From positions 2,694,001-2,758,000 of the forward strand of contig NZ_AP022810.1 in assembly GCF_009731355.2 (NCBI RefSeq): a DNA stretch of 64,000 nt, in the 5' to 3' direction. A program made the translations under genes and the position numbers. This document shows, one piece after another, positions 51,038 through 58,849 of the stretch (position 1 is the first letter of the stretch; each line of letters opens with the position of its first letter). The notes below the pieces were generated by a model. It did not search any database, was not told the origin of the DNA, and was given only the letters and a program-made list of their open reading frames with translations. This DNA is from Desulfuromonas sp. AOP6. Lineage in GTDB: Bacteria > Desulfobacterota > Desulfuromonadia > Desulfuromonadales > SZUA-540.

Positions 51038-52278
51038 TTCGCGCTGAACGTCTCCGCTTTGCCTACGCCAAGGATCCGGTCCTGCAGGATGTCGATTTCG
51101 AGGTGCGCTCCGGCGAAATCCTGACGGTTCTGGGGCCTAATGGCTGCGGCAAATCGACCCTGCTGCGTCTGCTGCGTGGGCTGCTCAAACCAACGCAAGG
51201 GGGCATCTTCTGGGGGGAGCGCCCGGCCCACCGTATCCGCCGAGGCGAGATGGCCCGCCTGGCCGCTGTCGTCCCGCAGTTCACCGTGGCTTACTTCCCC
51301 TACACTGTGCGGCAGATGACCGCCATGGGGCGCTTTTCCCACGGCACCGCCCTGGGTCCCGAATCGAAGGAGGATCGTCGCGCCATTGAACAGGCCCTGG
51401 CCGTCACCGACACCCTGCACCTGGCCGATCGACTCATCACCGGACTGAGTGGCGGCGAGCTGCAGCGCGCCATCCTCGCCCGCGCTCTCGCCCAGCAGAC
51501 ACCGGTGCTGCTCCTTGACGAAGCGACCAGCCATCTCGACCTGGACCATCGCCTGGAGATCGCCGATCTGCTGGTGCGCCTCAACCGGGAGCAGGGGACC
51601 ACCATTGTGCAGATTTCCCACGACCTCGACCTGGCCGCCCAGGTTTCCCATCGGCTGATGCTCCTCTCCGAGCAGGGCAAGCTGACTGCCCTCGGCCCAC
51701 CCGCCGACGTCCTGACCCCGGCCAACCTGCGCAAGGTTTTCCGCGTCGATCTGCAGGTGGAAACCAACCCTTACACGGGTGCGCCCCGCGTCTTCCCCGT
51801 CTCCCAGCGGCGACAGTGGAGCGGAAAACCTCCCCGCCTTCATGTGATCTGCGGCGGCGGCCTCGGCGCCGACACCCTACGACGTCTGCATGTGGCCGGA
51901 TGTAATCTGTCCGTCGGCCCACTCAATCGCGGCGACTCCGACGCCACCCTCGCGCTCGCCCTCGATCTGGATACCGTACTCGATGAGCCTTTCTGCCCTA
52001 TTTCCGCAAAAGCCGCCGCCGCAGCCGGGACCCTGGCGCTTCAGGCCGCCGCGCTGGTGGTGGCGCCTACCTGGTGGGGGCCCGGCAACCTGATCTGCCT
52101 GCAGCTGGCCCTCGATTGCTGCCGGCAGGGCCGACCGGTTTTTCTCATCGATCCGCAACAGGAGCGGGACTTTACGGAGGGACAAGCCTGGAGCCTTACA
52201 GAGGAGATCAGGTCGGCGGGAGGCCAGGTCGTGGAAGATGCGGAAGAGGTGCTGAAGCACTTACGGCGGGATGTGTAA
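51034..52278 (+). CDS. btuD: Cobalamin ABC transporter ATPase, BtuD-like, with unknown C-terminal domain
   Basis: A 414-residue fusion. Residues about 1-257 are a FepC/BtuD-type ATPase with Walker A GPNGCGKST, LSGGELQRA signature and DEATSHLDLDH Walker B. Residues about 268-414 are an extra domain that I do not recognise, beginning RLHVICGGGLG and containing GPLNRGDSDATLALALDLD and APTWWGPGNLICLQLAL. It is Gly-rich with Rossmann-like strand spacing. The BtuD family normally ends near residue 260. Its neighbours suggest it joins B12 handling to ATP hydrolysis. Confidence 0.9.
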   Translation: MIRAERLRFAYAKDPVLQDVDFEVRSGEILTVLGPNGCGKSTLLRLLRGLLKPTQGGIFWGERPAHRIRRGEMARLAAVVPQFTVAYFPYTVRQMTAMGRFSHGTALGPESKEDRRAIEQALAVTDTLHLADRLITGLSGGELQRAILARALAQQTPVLLLDEATSHLDLDHRLEIADLLVRLNREQGTTIVQISHDLDLAAQVSHRLMLLSEQGKLTALGPPADVLTPANLRKVFRVDLQVETNPYTGAPRVFPVSQRRQWSGKPPRLHVICGGGLGADTLRRLHVAGCNLSVGPLNRGDSDATLALALDLDTVLDEPFCPISAKAAAAAGTLALQAAALVVAPTWWGPGNLICLQLALDCCRQGRPVFLIDPQQERDFTEGQAWSLTEEIRSAGGQVVEDAEEVLKHLRRDV

Positions 52279-52314
52279 AAAAGGGGCCAGCGGCGTATAT
52301 GCCGCTGGCCCCTT
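52277..52314 (-). terminator. Intrinsic terminator for the enoyl-CoA hydratase gene
   Basis: A perfect 14-bp stem AAGGGGCCAGCGGC / GCCGCTGGCCCCTT. On the minus strand it is followed by T6. On the plus strand it may also end the btu operon. Confidence 0.9.
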
Positions 52315-52338
52315 CTAAGTTGTGCATAGTTGATGGGG

Positions 52339-53121
52339 TTACCGATCCGTGAAGCGTGGCGGCCGTTTCTCCAGAAAGGCGCTCATCCCCTCCTTCTGGT
52401 CCTCGGTGGCAAAGGCCAGGGCGAAGAGTTCCGCCTCATAGGCGCAGGCCCGATCGAAATCCATCTCCAATCCATTTTCCACCGCCTGTTTGTTCAATTG
52501 CAGGGCCACGCGCCCTTTGGCCGCCAGCTTCTCGGCCAGGCGCCGGGCTTCCGATAGCAGTTGGTCGGCGGGCACCACCCGGTTGACTAGGCCGATGCGA
52601 AAGGCCTCGGCGGCATCAATGCGGTCGCCGGTAAACATCATCTCCTTGGCCCGCCCCTTGCCCACCAACCGGGCCAGGCGCTGGCTCCCGCCAAAACCGG
52701 GCAGAATGCCGATGTTGATCTCGGGCTGACCGAAACTGGCCGTCTCGCTGGCCAGACGGATATCGCAACAGAGGGCGAGCTCGCAGCCGCCGCCGAGAGC
52801 AAAGCCATTGACGGCGGCGATGACAGGTTTGGGCCCTTTCTCGATGGCCGAAAAAGTCTTCTGCACCTGCAGGGCCAGACGGCGAGCCGCCAGGGGATCG
52901 AGCCTCAACAGGGCGCCGATGTCGCCACCGGCGGCGAAGGATTTCTCCCCCGCCCCCGTCAGGATAATGACGCGCACATGGTCATCGGCCAAGAGTTTCG
53001 TAACGGCCCGATCCAGCTCATCGAGAGTTTGCTCATCCATGGCGTTGTGCACCCTGGGACGATTGATGGTAAGAACCGCCACCCCCCTGCTGATTTCGAC
53101 CAGCAAGTTTTCAAATTCCAT
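52339..53121 (-). CDS. Enoyl-CoA hydratase/crotonase family protein
   Basis: A 260-residue crotonase with the oxyanion-hole segments AGEKSFAAGGDI and NGFALGGGCELALCCD, and the two catalytic Glu positions retained: in GQPEINIGILPGFGGSQRL and in GKGRAKEMMFTG. It hydrates 2-enoyl-CoAs. The ATG at 53121 has GGGGGAGAC upstream. It lies 26 bp after the AcuI-like gene, suggesting joint use of a short enoyl-CoA such as acrylyl-CoA. Confidence 0.92.
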   Translation of the reverse strand: MEFENLLVEISRGVAVLTINRPRVHNAMDEQTLDELDRAVTKLLADDHVRVIILTGAGEKSFAAGGDIGALLRLDPLAARRLALQVQKTFSAIEKGPKPVIAAVNGFALGGGCELALCCDIRLASETASFGQPEINIGILPGFGGSQRLARLVGKGRAKEMMFTGDRIDAAEAFRIGLVNRVVPADQLLSEARRLAEKLAAKGRVALQLNKQAVENGLEMDFDRACAYEAELFALAFATEDQKEGMSAFLEKRPPRFTDR

Positions 53122-53147
53122 GTCTCCCCCCTGCCGCATCGCTTCGC

Positions 53148-54152
53148 TCACGGCTCAAGTATTTTGACCAGGGTACGCCCGCGCACCTGCCCCTTAAGGA
53201 TCGCCTCGATCTTTTCATCAAGCTCGTCGAGACTGCACTCGCTGCCGATCATTTTCAACCGTTCCGGTTTCCAGTCGCCGGCCAGCTTTTTCCAGACCTG
53301 CAGGCGCGTTTCCATGGGACATTGCACTGAATCGACGCCAAGCAGGGAGACGCCGCGCAGAATAAAAGGGAAGACGTTCATGGTCAGATCCGAGGAACCC
53401 ACCAGACCGCAGCAGGTCACCACGCCGCCGTAGCGGGTAGCCTTGAGGGCCGCTGCCAGGGTCTCGCCGCCGACGGCATCCACCACCCCGGCCCAACGTT
53501 CTTTAAGCATGGGTTTTTCGGCCCCTTCGGTGACGGCGGCGCGATGGATGACTTCGCTGGCGCCGAGCTGCTGAAGATAATCCTCTTCCTCGCTTTTGCC
53601 CGTGGCGGCGACCACACGGTAACCCGCTTTGGCGAGGATGGCTACCGCCAGACTACCCACGCCGCCGGTGGCGCCGGTGACCAGGATGTCGCCATCGCCA
53701 GGCTTCACCCCGGCGCCGGCCAGCTTCCACACCGACAGGGCGGCGGTGAATCCGGCGGTGCCCAGAATCATACTCTCCCGCAGGGACAATCCCTCCGGCA
53801 GGGGAACCACCCACTTGGAAGGAACCCGGATGTATTCTCCGAAACCTCCCGTCGTATTCATCCCCAGGTCGTAGCCTGTCACCAGGACTTTCTGGCCGCG
53901 GGAGATAAGAGCAGTGGAACATTCGACGACCTCTCCGGCCGCATCGATGCCGGGAGTATGGGGATAATTCCGCGAAACCCCCTTGTTGCCAATGGCGGAA
54001 AGGGCATCTTTGTAATTGAGCGAGGAATAATGCACCTTGATCAGCACATCGCCTGGTGGCAACTCATCGATCCGACGCGATGTCAGCTTTCGGGTGAACT
54101 TCCGGTTCTCTCCTTCTTCCACCACCATGGCCTTGAACATCCTCTGCGACAT
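53148..54152 (-). CDS. acuI: Acrylyl-CoA reductase AcuI/YhdH family oxidoreductase
   Basis: A 334-residue zinc-independent medium-chain dehydrogenase: YSSLNYKDALSAIGNKGVSRNYPHTPGIDAAGEV at the start, the NADPH-binding VTGATGGVGSLAVAILAKAGYRVVAATGK, and FILRGVSLLGVDSVQCP. These match YhdH/AcuI, which reduces acrylyl-CoA to propionyl-CoA with NADPH. The ATG at 54152 follows AAGGAGG. It is first in a two-gene minus-strand unit. Confidence 0.9.
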   Translation of the reverse strand: MSQRMFKAMVVEEGENRKFTRKLTSRRIDELPPGDVLIKVHYSSLNYKDALSAIGNKGVSRNYPHTPGIDAAGEVVECSTALISRGQKVLVTGYDLGMNTTGGFGEYIRVPSKWVVPLPEGLSLRESMILGTAGFTAALSVWKLAGAGVKPGDGDILVTGATGGVGSLAVAILAKAGYRVVAATGKSEEEDYLQQLGASEVIHRAAVTEGAEKPMLKERWAGVVDAVGGETLAAALKATRYGGVVTCCGLVGSSDLTMNVFPFILRGVSLLGVDSVQCPMETRLQVWKKLAGDWKPERLKMIGSECSLDELDEKIEAILKGQVRGRTLVKILEP

Positions 54153-54397
54153 GCGCTCAACCTCCTTCTCTTCAGGGTGTGAGATTACGAACGATTGGCC
54201 TCAAAGAGGCGATTCATGCTATCTTTTTCCGACCTGTTTTTTAATAGCCTAGGTGCTATGGCGTTTCACGTCAAGTTTCGCGTTCAAGGTGAAGACCGCT
54301 ATTTCCCCTTCGGCACGGTAAGGCCCCGCATGCCGGGACAGGGGCCGGCATGCCATGCAGGTCCCCACTTCTCTGGTACAATCCATGGAGACCCTGA

Positions 54398-55540
54398 ATG
54401 AAGGCTGACATGGAAAAATCAATGGCGACACTGGAAACCTGCCTGGACGCCGAGGGGGCATTCACCCTGAGCCTCGGGGGACGTCTTGATGCTTCCTCGG
54501 CCGGGCCGCTGTGGAAAAAGATGGAAAAGCTTTTTGCCCAGGGCGCGAGGGATCTGGTCCGTATCGATGTCGGCGACCTTGTCTACATCGACGGCGCCGG
54601 CGCCGCCCTGCTGGTTGAAATCAGCCGCCGCCAGCTGCAGGCCGGCCGGCGATATGAGCTCGTGAATCTTAATGATGAGTTCCGTCAGCTGCTCGACCTG
54701 TTCGATCCGGCCGACTATGTCGATGCCTATCCGAGCAAACCGGCCTGTTCGAACCTGCCCAGCGAGGTCGGCAGGGCCAGTGTCAGCCTCTGGCGCAACC
54801 TCATCACCCTGATCGCCTTTGTCGGCGAACTCAGCGCCGCCCTGGTCCATGCCCTGCTGCATTTCCGCAAGATCCGCTGGAAAGACACCTTTCTGATTTT
54901 CGAAGCCACCGGCATCAACGCCCTGCCGATCATCGCCCTGCTCAGCTTCCTGGTCGGGCTTATCATGGCCTTCCAGTCCGCTATCCCCATGCAACAGTTC
55001 GGGGTCGAGATTTATGTGGCCAACCTCATCGCCCTCTCCATGCTGCGTGAGCTGGGACCGCTGATGACCGCCATCATCCTGGCCGGCCGCTCCGGCTCCT
55101 CCTTTGCGGCAGAACTGGGCACCATGAAGGTCAACGAAGAAGTCGACGCCCTCACCACCCTGGGACTCGACCCCGTGCGCTTTCTGGCCATTCCCCGTCT
55201 GCTCGCCGCCCTGGTGGCCACGCCTCTGCTCACCATCTTTTCTGGCCTGTGCGGGCTACTCGGCGGCGCCGTTGTTTTGCTGGCCATGGGTTACCCCCTC
55301 GTCACCTATGCCAACCAGGTCATCTCGGCGGTCAGTCTGCAGGACCTGGTCAGCGGCCTGGCCAAGACCTTTGTTTTCGGCCTGCTCATCGCCGGCATTG
55401 GCTGCCTGCACGGCCTGCAGGCCGAACGGGGCGCCAGCGGCGTCGGCAAAGCGGCCACCAGAGCTGTCGTGGCCGGGATTATCCTTATCATCGTGACCGA
55501 CGGCATCTTTGCCGTGGTCTATTATTATCTGGGTTTTTGA
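54398..55540 (+). CDS. mlaE: STAS-MlaE fusion, lipid ABC transporter permease
   Basis: A 380-residue protein: an N-terminal STAS domain (about residues 8-105; LVRIDVGDLVYIDGAGAALL) fused to the MlaE permease (about 130-380, with five or so helices and the ELGPLMTAIILAGRSGSSFAAELGTMKVNEEVDAL signature). In other bacteria the STAS part is a separate MlaB subunit. It exchanges phospholipids between the membranes to keep outer-membrane asymmetry. The 54153-54397 stretch before it has no gene. Confidence 0.92.
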   Translation: MKADMEKSMATLETCLDAEGAFTLSLGGRLDASSAGPLWKKMEKLFAQGARDLVRIDVGDLVYIDGAGAALLVEISRRQLQAGRRYELVNLNDEFRQLLDLFDPADYVDAYPSKPACSNLPSEVGRASVSLWRNLITLIAFVGELSAALVHALLHFRKIRWKDTFLIFEATGINALPIIALLSFLVGLIMAFQSAIPMQQFGVEIYVANLIALSMLRELGPLMTAIILAGRSGSSFAAELGTMKVNEEVDALTTLGLDPVRFLAIPRLLAALVATPLLTIFSGLCGLLGGAVVLLAMGYPLVTYANQVISAVSLQDLVSGLAKTFVFGLLIAGIGCLHGLQAERGASGVGKAATRAVVAGIILIIVTDGIFAVVYYYLGF

Positions 55541-55542
55541 TC

Positions 55543-56301
55543 ATGGACGACCCACAGAACGCCATCATACAAGTCAGCAACCTGACGGCCGGCTACGGGG
55601 ATCAGGTCATTCTGAAGGACGTTTCCTTTCAGGTGAACCGGGGCGAAATCTTCATCATTCTCGGGGGTTCGGGTTGCGGCAAAAGCACCCTGCTCAAGCA
55701 TATGATTGGCCTGTATGCCCCCCTGTCCGGCTCCGTCCTGCTTAATGGCAAAGACATTGTCGGCGCCCAGGGGGACGCGCGACGGCAGATTCTGCAACAG
55801 ATCGGTGTGAGCTATCAGAGCTCGGCTCTCTTTGGCTCGCTGACCCTGCTGGAAAATGTCTGTCTGCCCCTCGATGAATTCACCGCGCTGCCCGCAGCGG
55901 CCAAAGATTTGGTGGCGCGCATGAAACTGCGCCTGGTCGGCCTGCAGGGCTTCGAGAATCATCTCCCGGCGGCCTTGAGCGGCGGGATGCAGAAAAGGGC
56001 CGCCATCGCCCGGGCTATAGCCCTCGACCCGGCCATCCTCTTTCTTGACGAACCTTCGGCCGGTCTCGATCCGGTCACCTCGGCCGAGCTCGACCTGCTG
56101 ATACGAAATCTGGCCCAATCGATTTCCAGCACCTTTGTCATTGTTTCTCATGAACTTCCCAGCATCTTCGCCATTGCCGACCATGTCATCATGCTGGATA
56201 AAGAGAGTAAGGGAATCATCGCCGAGGGGAACCCCGTCGACCTGCGTGACCACAGTGAGGACCCTCGGGTACGTCGCTTCTTCAACCGCGAGGTCACCTG
56301 A
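55543..56301 (+). CDS. mlaF: MlaF-like lipid ABC transporter ATPase
   Basis: A 252-residue ATPase with Walker A GGSGCGKST, the signature LSGGMQKRAAIARA and Walker B LFLDEPSAGLDP. It starts two bases after the mlaE stop codon with the ATG at 55543. It energises the MlaE permease. Confidence 0.95.
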   Translation: MDDPQNAIIQVSNLTAGYGDQVILKDVSFQVNRGEIFIILGGSGCGKSTLLKHMIGLYAPLSGSVLLNGKDIVGAQGDARRQILQQIGVSYQSSALFGSLTLLENVCLPLDEFTALPAAAKDLVARMKLRLVGLQGFENHLPAALSGGMQKRAAIARAIALDPAILFLDEPSAGLDPVTSAELDLLIRNLAQSISSTFVIVSHELPSIFAIADHVIMLDKESKGIIAEGNPVDLRDHSEDPRVRRFFNREVT

Positions 56302-56355
56302 TTCAAGCCGGCACCGGACCTTGCTCCGGTAATACAGGCAGGAGTGTTTTGAGCC

Positions 56356-57267
56356 ATGAGTGAACGCGCCAACTTTTTTAAAATAGGCCTCTTTGTCATC
56401 AGCGCGGCAACTATCGTCGTCGTGGGCATTGTCGTTCTCGGATCCAACGTCCTCTTCCGGCATCCCATTGTCATGGAAAGCTACTTCGATGAAACGGTGC
56501 AGGGGCTTGATGTCGGCTCTCCCGTCAAGTTCCGGGGCGTGCAGATCGGACGGGTCGAAACCATCACCCTGGCCGGCAACGAATACCCTACCGCCAAACG
56601 CTATGTGTTGGTTCGTTTCGCTCTCGAACGGGATGCCTTTCAGCTTCAGGCCGAGCGCATGAACACCGAACTGCTGCACAGGGAGATCGAAAAAGGCCTC
56701 CGGGTTCGCACCGCCGCCAAGGGCGTTACCGGCACGGCCTTCCTGGAAGCCGACTATCTCGATCCCGAGCGCAACCCCACCCTTTCCATCGACTGGACCC
56801 CGGACTATCCTTACGTCCCTTCGGCCGGCAGCGTCATCACCCAACTCGGAGATTCCGTCAACCGCATTCTTTTTGCCCTGGAGAAGATTGATCTCGAAAG
56901 ACTGATTCTGAACATGGAAGAGTCCATGCTGGCCATCGCCGGCCTGGCTCGCGACACCAACATGAAACAGATCAGCCACCAAACGGAGTTGCTGCTGATG
57001 GAGATTCGCCGCACCAACAGCAACCTCGACCAGATGGTGCAGGGCGTTTCCGCCGAACTACCCGCCAGCCTGGCGCAGCTGCGGCAAACGCTCAATCGCC
57101 TCGACAGTCTGCTGGTCAGCCAACAGCCGAACGTGGAAGAAACCCTGGAAAATCTTCGCGTCCTCAGTGACAACCTGCGCTCCCTCAGCGAAGAGGCCAG
57201 GGCCTACCCCGCCCATACACTCTTCGGCGCCCCGCCAGCTGCCGTATATCCAGGAGAAGCCCCATGA
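56356..57267 (+). CDS. mlaD: MlaD/MCE-domain lipid-binding protein
   Basis: A 303-residue protein with a single N-terminal membrane helix (about residues 10-32), an MCE domain (about 38-120; VQGLDVGSPVKFRGVQIGRV and KGVTGTAFLEADYLD), and a long predicted coiled-coil C-terminus that ends in Pro-rich sequence. It carries lipid across the periplasm. Its last bases overlap the auxiliary lipoprotein start by four bases (ATGA). Confidence 0.93.
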   Translation: MSERANFFKIGLFVISAATIVVVGIVVLGSNVLFRHPIVMESYFDETVQGLDVGSPVKFRGVQIGRVETITLAGNEYPTAKRYVLVRFALERDAFQLQAERMNTELLHREIEKGLRVRTAAKGVTGTAFLEADYLDPERNPTLSIDWTPDYPYVPSAGSVITQLGDSVNRILFALEKIDLERLILNMEESMLAIAGLARDTNMKQISHQTELLLMEIRRTNSNLDQMVQGVSAELPASLAQLRQTLNRLDSLLVSQQPNVEETLENLRVLSDNLRSLSEEARAYPAHTLFGAPPAAVYPGEAP

Positions 57268-57887
57268 GACCTCGACTGCTATCCCTGTTTCTCATCACGG
57301 TGGCCCTGCTCAGCGCCTGCGTGCAGGTCGACAACAAAATGCTGGAAAAGAGCCCGCCGGCCAGACAGTTCTACGCCCTGGAAGCTGTCCGTCCACTGCC
57401 TGCCGCCACCGGGCAGGCCGACAGCGTTCTGCGCCTGGCTCCCTTCAGGCTTGCGCCACCCTTTTACGGCAAAGGATTCATCTACCGTTTGGATGAACAC
57501 CGCTATCAGAGCGATTACTATCATCAATTTATCGCGGACCCGGCCGCCCTCATCACCGCCGCCACCGAAAAATGGCTTGCGGCGTCAGGACGTTTCGCCG
57601 CGGTGGGCAGCGCTGTCAGCCGTCTTGAGGCGGATTGGCTTCTTGAAGGCACGGTCGATGCCCTGTACGGCGACTTCCGACAGCCCCAATCCCCCCGGGC
57701 AATTTTGGAACTGCACCTGCGTTTACTGGACACCAAGGCAGACCGGCCTTCGGTTCTTTTTCAGCATCGCTATACCGAATCCCTCCCCTTTGAACCCGGC
57801 CCCCCCGCGAATCTCGTAAAGGCCTGGAACCAGGGCCTGATGGAAATCCTCATGCAATTCGAGCAGGACATCGCCGGAAGCAACTAG
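57264..57887 (+). CDS. ABC transport auxiliary lipoprotein (PqiC/ABC_trans_aux-like)
   Basis: A 207-residue lipoprotein with lipobox LSAC (Cys19). Mature-region motifs FYALEAVRPL, YRLDEHRYQSDYYHQFIADPAALI and LEGTVDALYGDF fit the ABC transport auxiliary family that pairs with Mla/Pqi-type systems. It probably helps link the MCE protein to the outer membrane. No MlaC-like or MlaA-like gene is in the window. It is co-translated with mlaD. Confidence 0.85.
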   Translation: MRPRLLSLFLITVALLSACVQVDNKMLEKSPPARQFYALEAVRPLPAATGQADSVLRLAPFRLAPPFYGKGFIYRLDEHRYQSDYYHQFIADPAALITAATEKWLAASGRFAAVGSAVSRLEADWLLEGTVDALYGDFRQPQSPRAILELHLRLLDTKADRPSVLFQHRYTESLPFEPGPPANLVKAWNQGLMEILMQFEQDIAGSN

Positions 57888-57903
57888 GCCTGCCGCGCAC
57901 ACG

Positions 57904-57935
57904 AAAAAAGGCAGTGCCACCAGAGGCACTGCCTT
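57904..57935. terminator. Bidirectional terminator
   Basis: An 11-bp stem AAGGCAGTGCC / GGCACTGCCTT with a six-base loop. On the minus strand it has a T6 tail (PEP-CTERM gene); on the plus strand it ends the mla operon with a weaker tail. Confidence 0.85.
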
Positions 57936-57978
57936 CAATAAAAATCATTCATGTCTTTTTTCTCTCCCGATTATCTGA

Positions 57979-58368
57979 CTATTTCATTTTTTTCCTGAGT
58001 ACTGCCGCCCCGATCAGACCGGCACCAAGCAGGATGAGGGTTGACGGTTCTGGAACAGGCGCCGGACCATCATTGGTGTCACCGTTGCCGTCATCGATGA
58101 CGCCGTTTGTGGGTTCTTCGATGAACTCGTTATCCAGTTCGGTGGCGACCCCCACCAGATCCATAGTGCTATATGAGGCAACAAACATATCCGGTTCCAC
58201 GGCGGCCGCTGCAATTTGCGGCTCGTCGTAGGTATAGCTCGATGTGAGATAAGTACCCCAAATCGAATCATAACCCAGGGTAATACTGTAGCACCATGCC
58301 GAGCCCGACAGGAACAGCGCCATGGCAAACCCAGCCAGAACAACCTTAAGCAGACGATAGCGTTTCAT
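57979..58368 (-). CDS. PEP-CTERM sorting domain protein
   Basis: A 129-residue secreted protein: signal peptide (cut near residue 26), a middle domain rich in Tyr, Asp and Glu, and a C-terminal PEP-CTERM signal, PVPEPSTLILLGAGLIG followed by AAVLRKKMK. The PEP motif, hydrophobic helix and basic tail lead to recognition by an exosortase (EpsH-type), which is not in this window. Its role is unknown. GGGAGG precedes the ATG; a sigma-54-like promoter lies at 58421-58440. Confidence 0.88.
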   Translation of the reverse strand: MKRYRLLKVVLAGFAMALFLSGSAWCYSITLGYDSIWGTYLTSSYTYDEPQIAAAAVEPDMFVASYSTMDLVGVATELDNEFIEEPTNGVIDDGNGDTNDGPAPVPEPSTLILLGAGLIGAAVLRKKMK

Positions 58369-58420
58369 TCTTTTTCACCTCCCTTCTTAATTTCCAAAAT
58401 TTTCAATCTGTAACTTCTTC

Positions 58421-58440
58421 GTGGCAAGATTCATTCCACA
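58421..58440 (-). promoter_or_regulatory. Sigma-54-like promoter for the PEP-CTERM gene
   Basis: Minus-strand TGTGGAATGAATCTTGCCA has GG and GC exactly ten bases apart and a full TTGC. The region between them agrees poorly with CACG. It lies about 55 bp upstream of the start codon. PEP-CTERM genes in several species are under RpoN control. Confidence 0.45.
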
Positions 58441-58849
58441 ACCTCAACCCCTTGATTTGACTTTACTTTATAAAAGGCGAACAGTAGACGTCAACTAAGT
58501 CAACACGCATTAATGAGTTTGACTTTGTCTCTATGGTTATTAACCAGTTGATTTCATTAAATAAAAAAGCTCGTTCTTAAAACACATACTTTATTCCAGC
58601 ATCAATCTGGCTTTTTATGTAAGATTTTTCGACAATGTTTGGAACCTAACTGCCAACATCACATCAAAACACCTCAAATATTACCGAAACAGCACATTTA
58701 TAAAGAGCGCACATTGACAAAGTGCCTTCCTTGATTATCGTAATACCATGTGAAAAAAGATTCGAATAAGGGAGATTTTTCAAACAACTATTCATTCTTT
58801 GAACATGTAGTCCAAAAGATACAATTAACGCGAAGGCAGGGGGCCCAAA
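58441..58849. other. AT-rich intergenic region
   Basis: No gene is evident. The sequence is much richer in A/T than the flanking genes. A TTGACA at 58714-58719 may be the -35 of the lipoprotein gene, but no good -10 is at the right distance. Confidence 0.5.

Noticed and set aside
54195-54401. Short plus-strand frame before mlaE
   Set aside because: Not protein-like, and no ribosome binding site; the gap appears non-coding.
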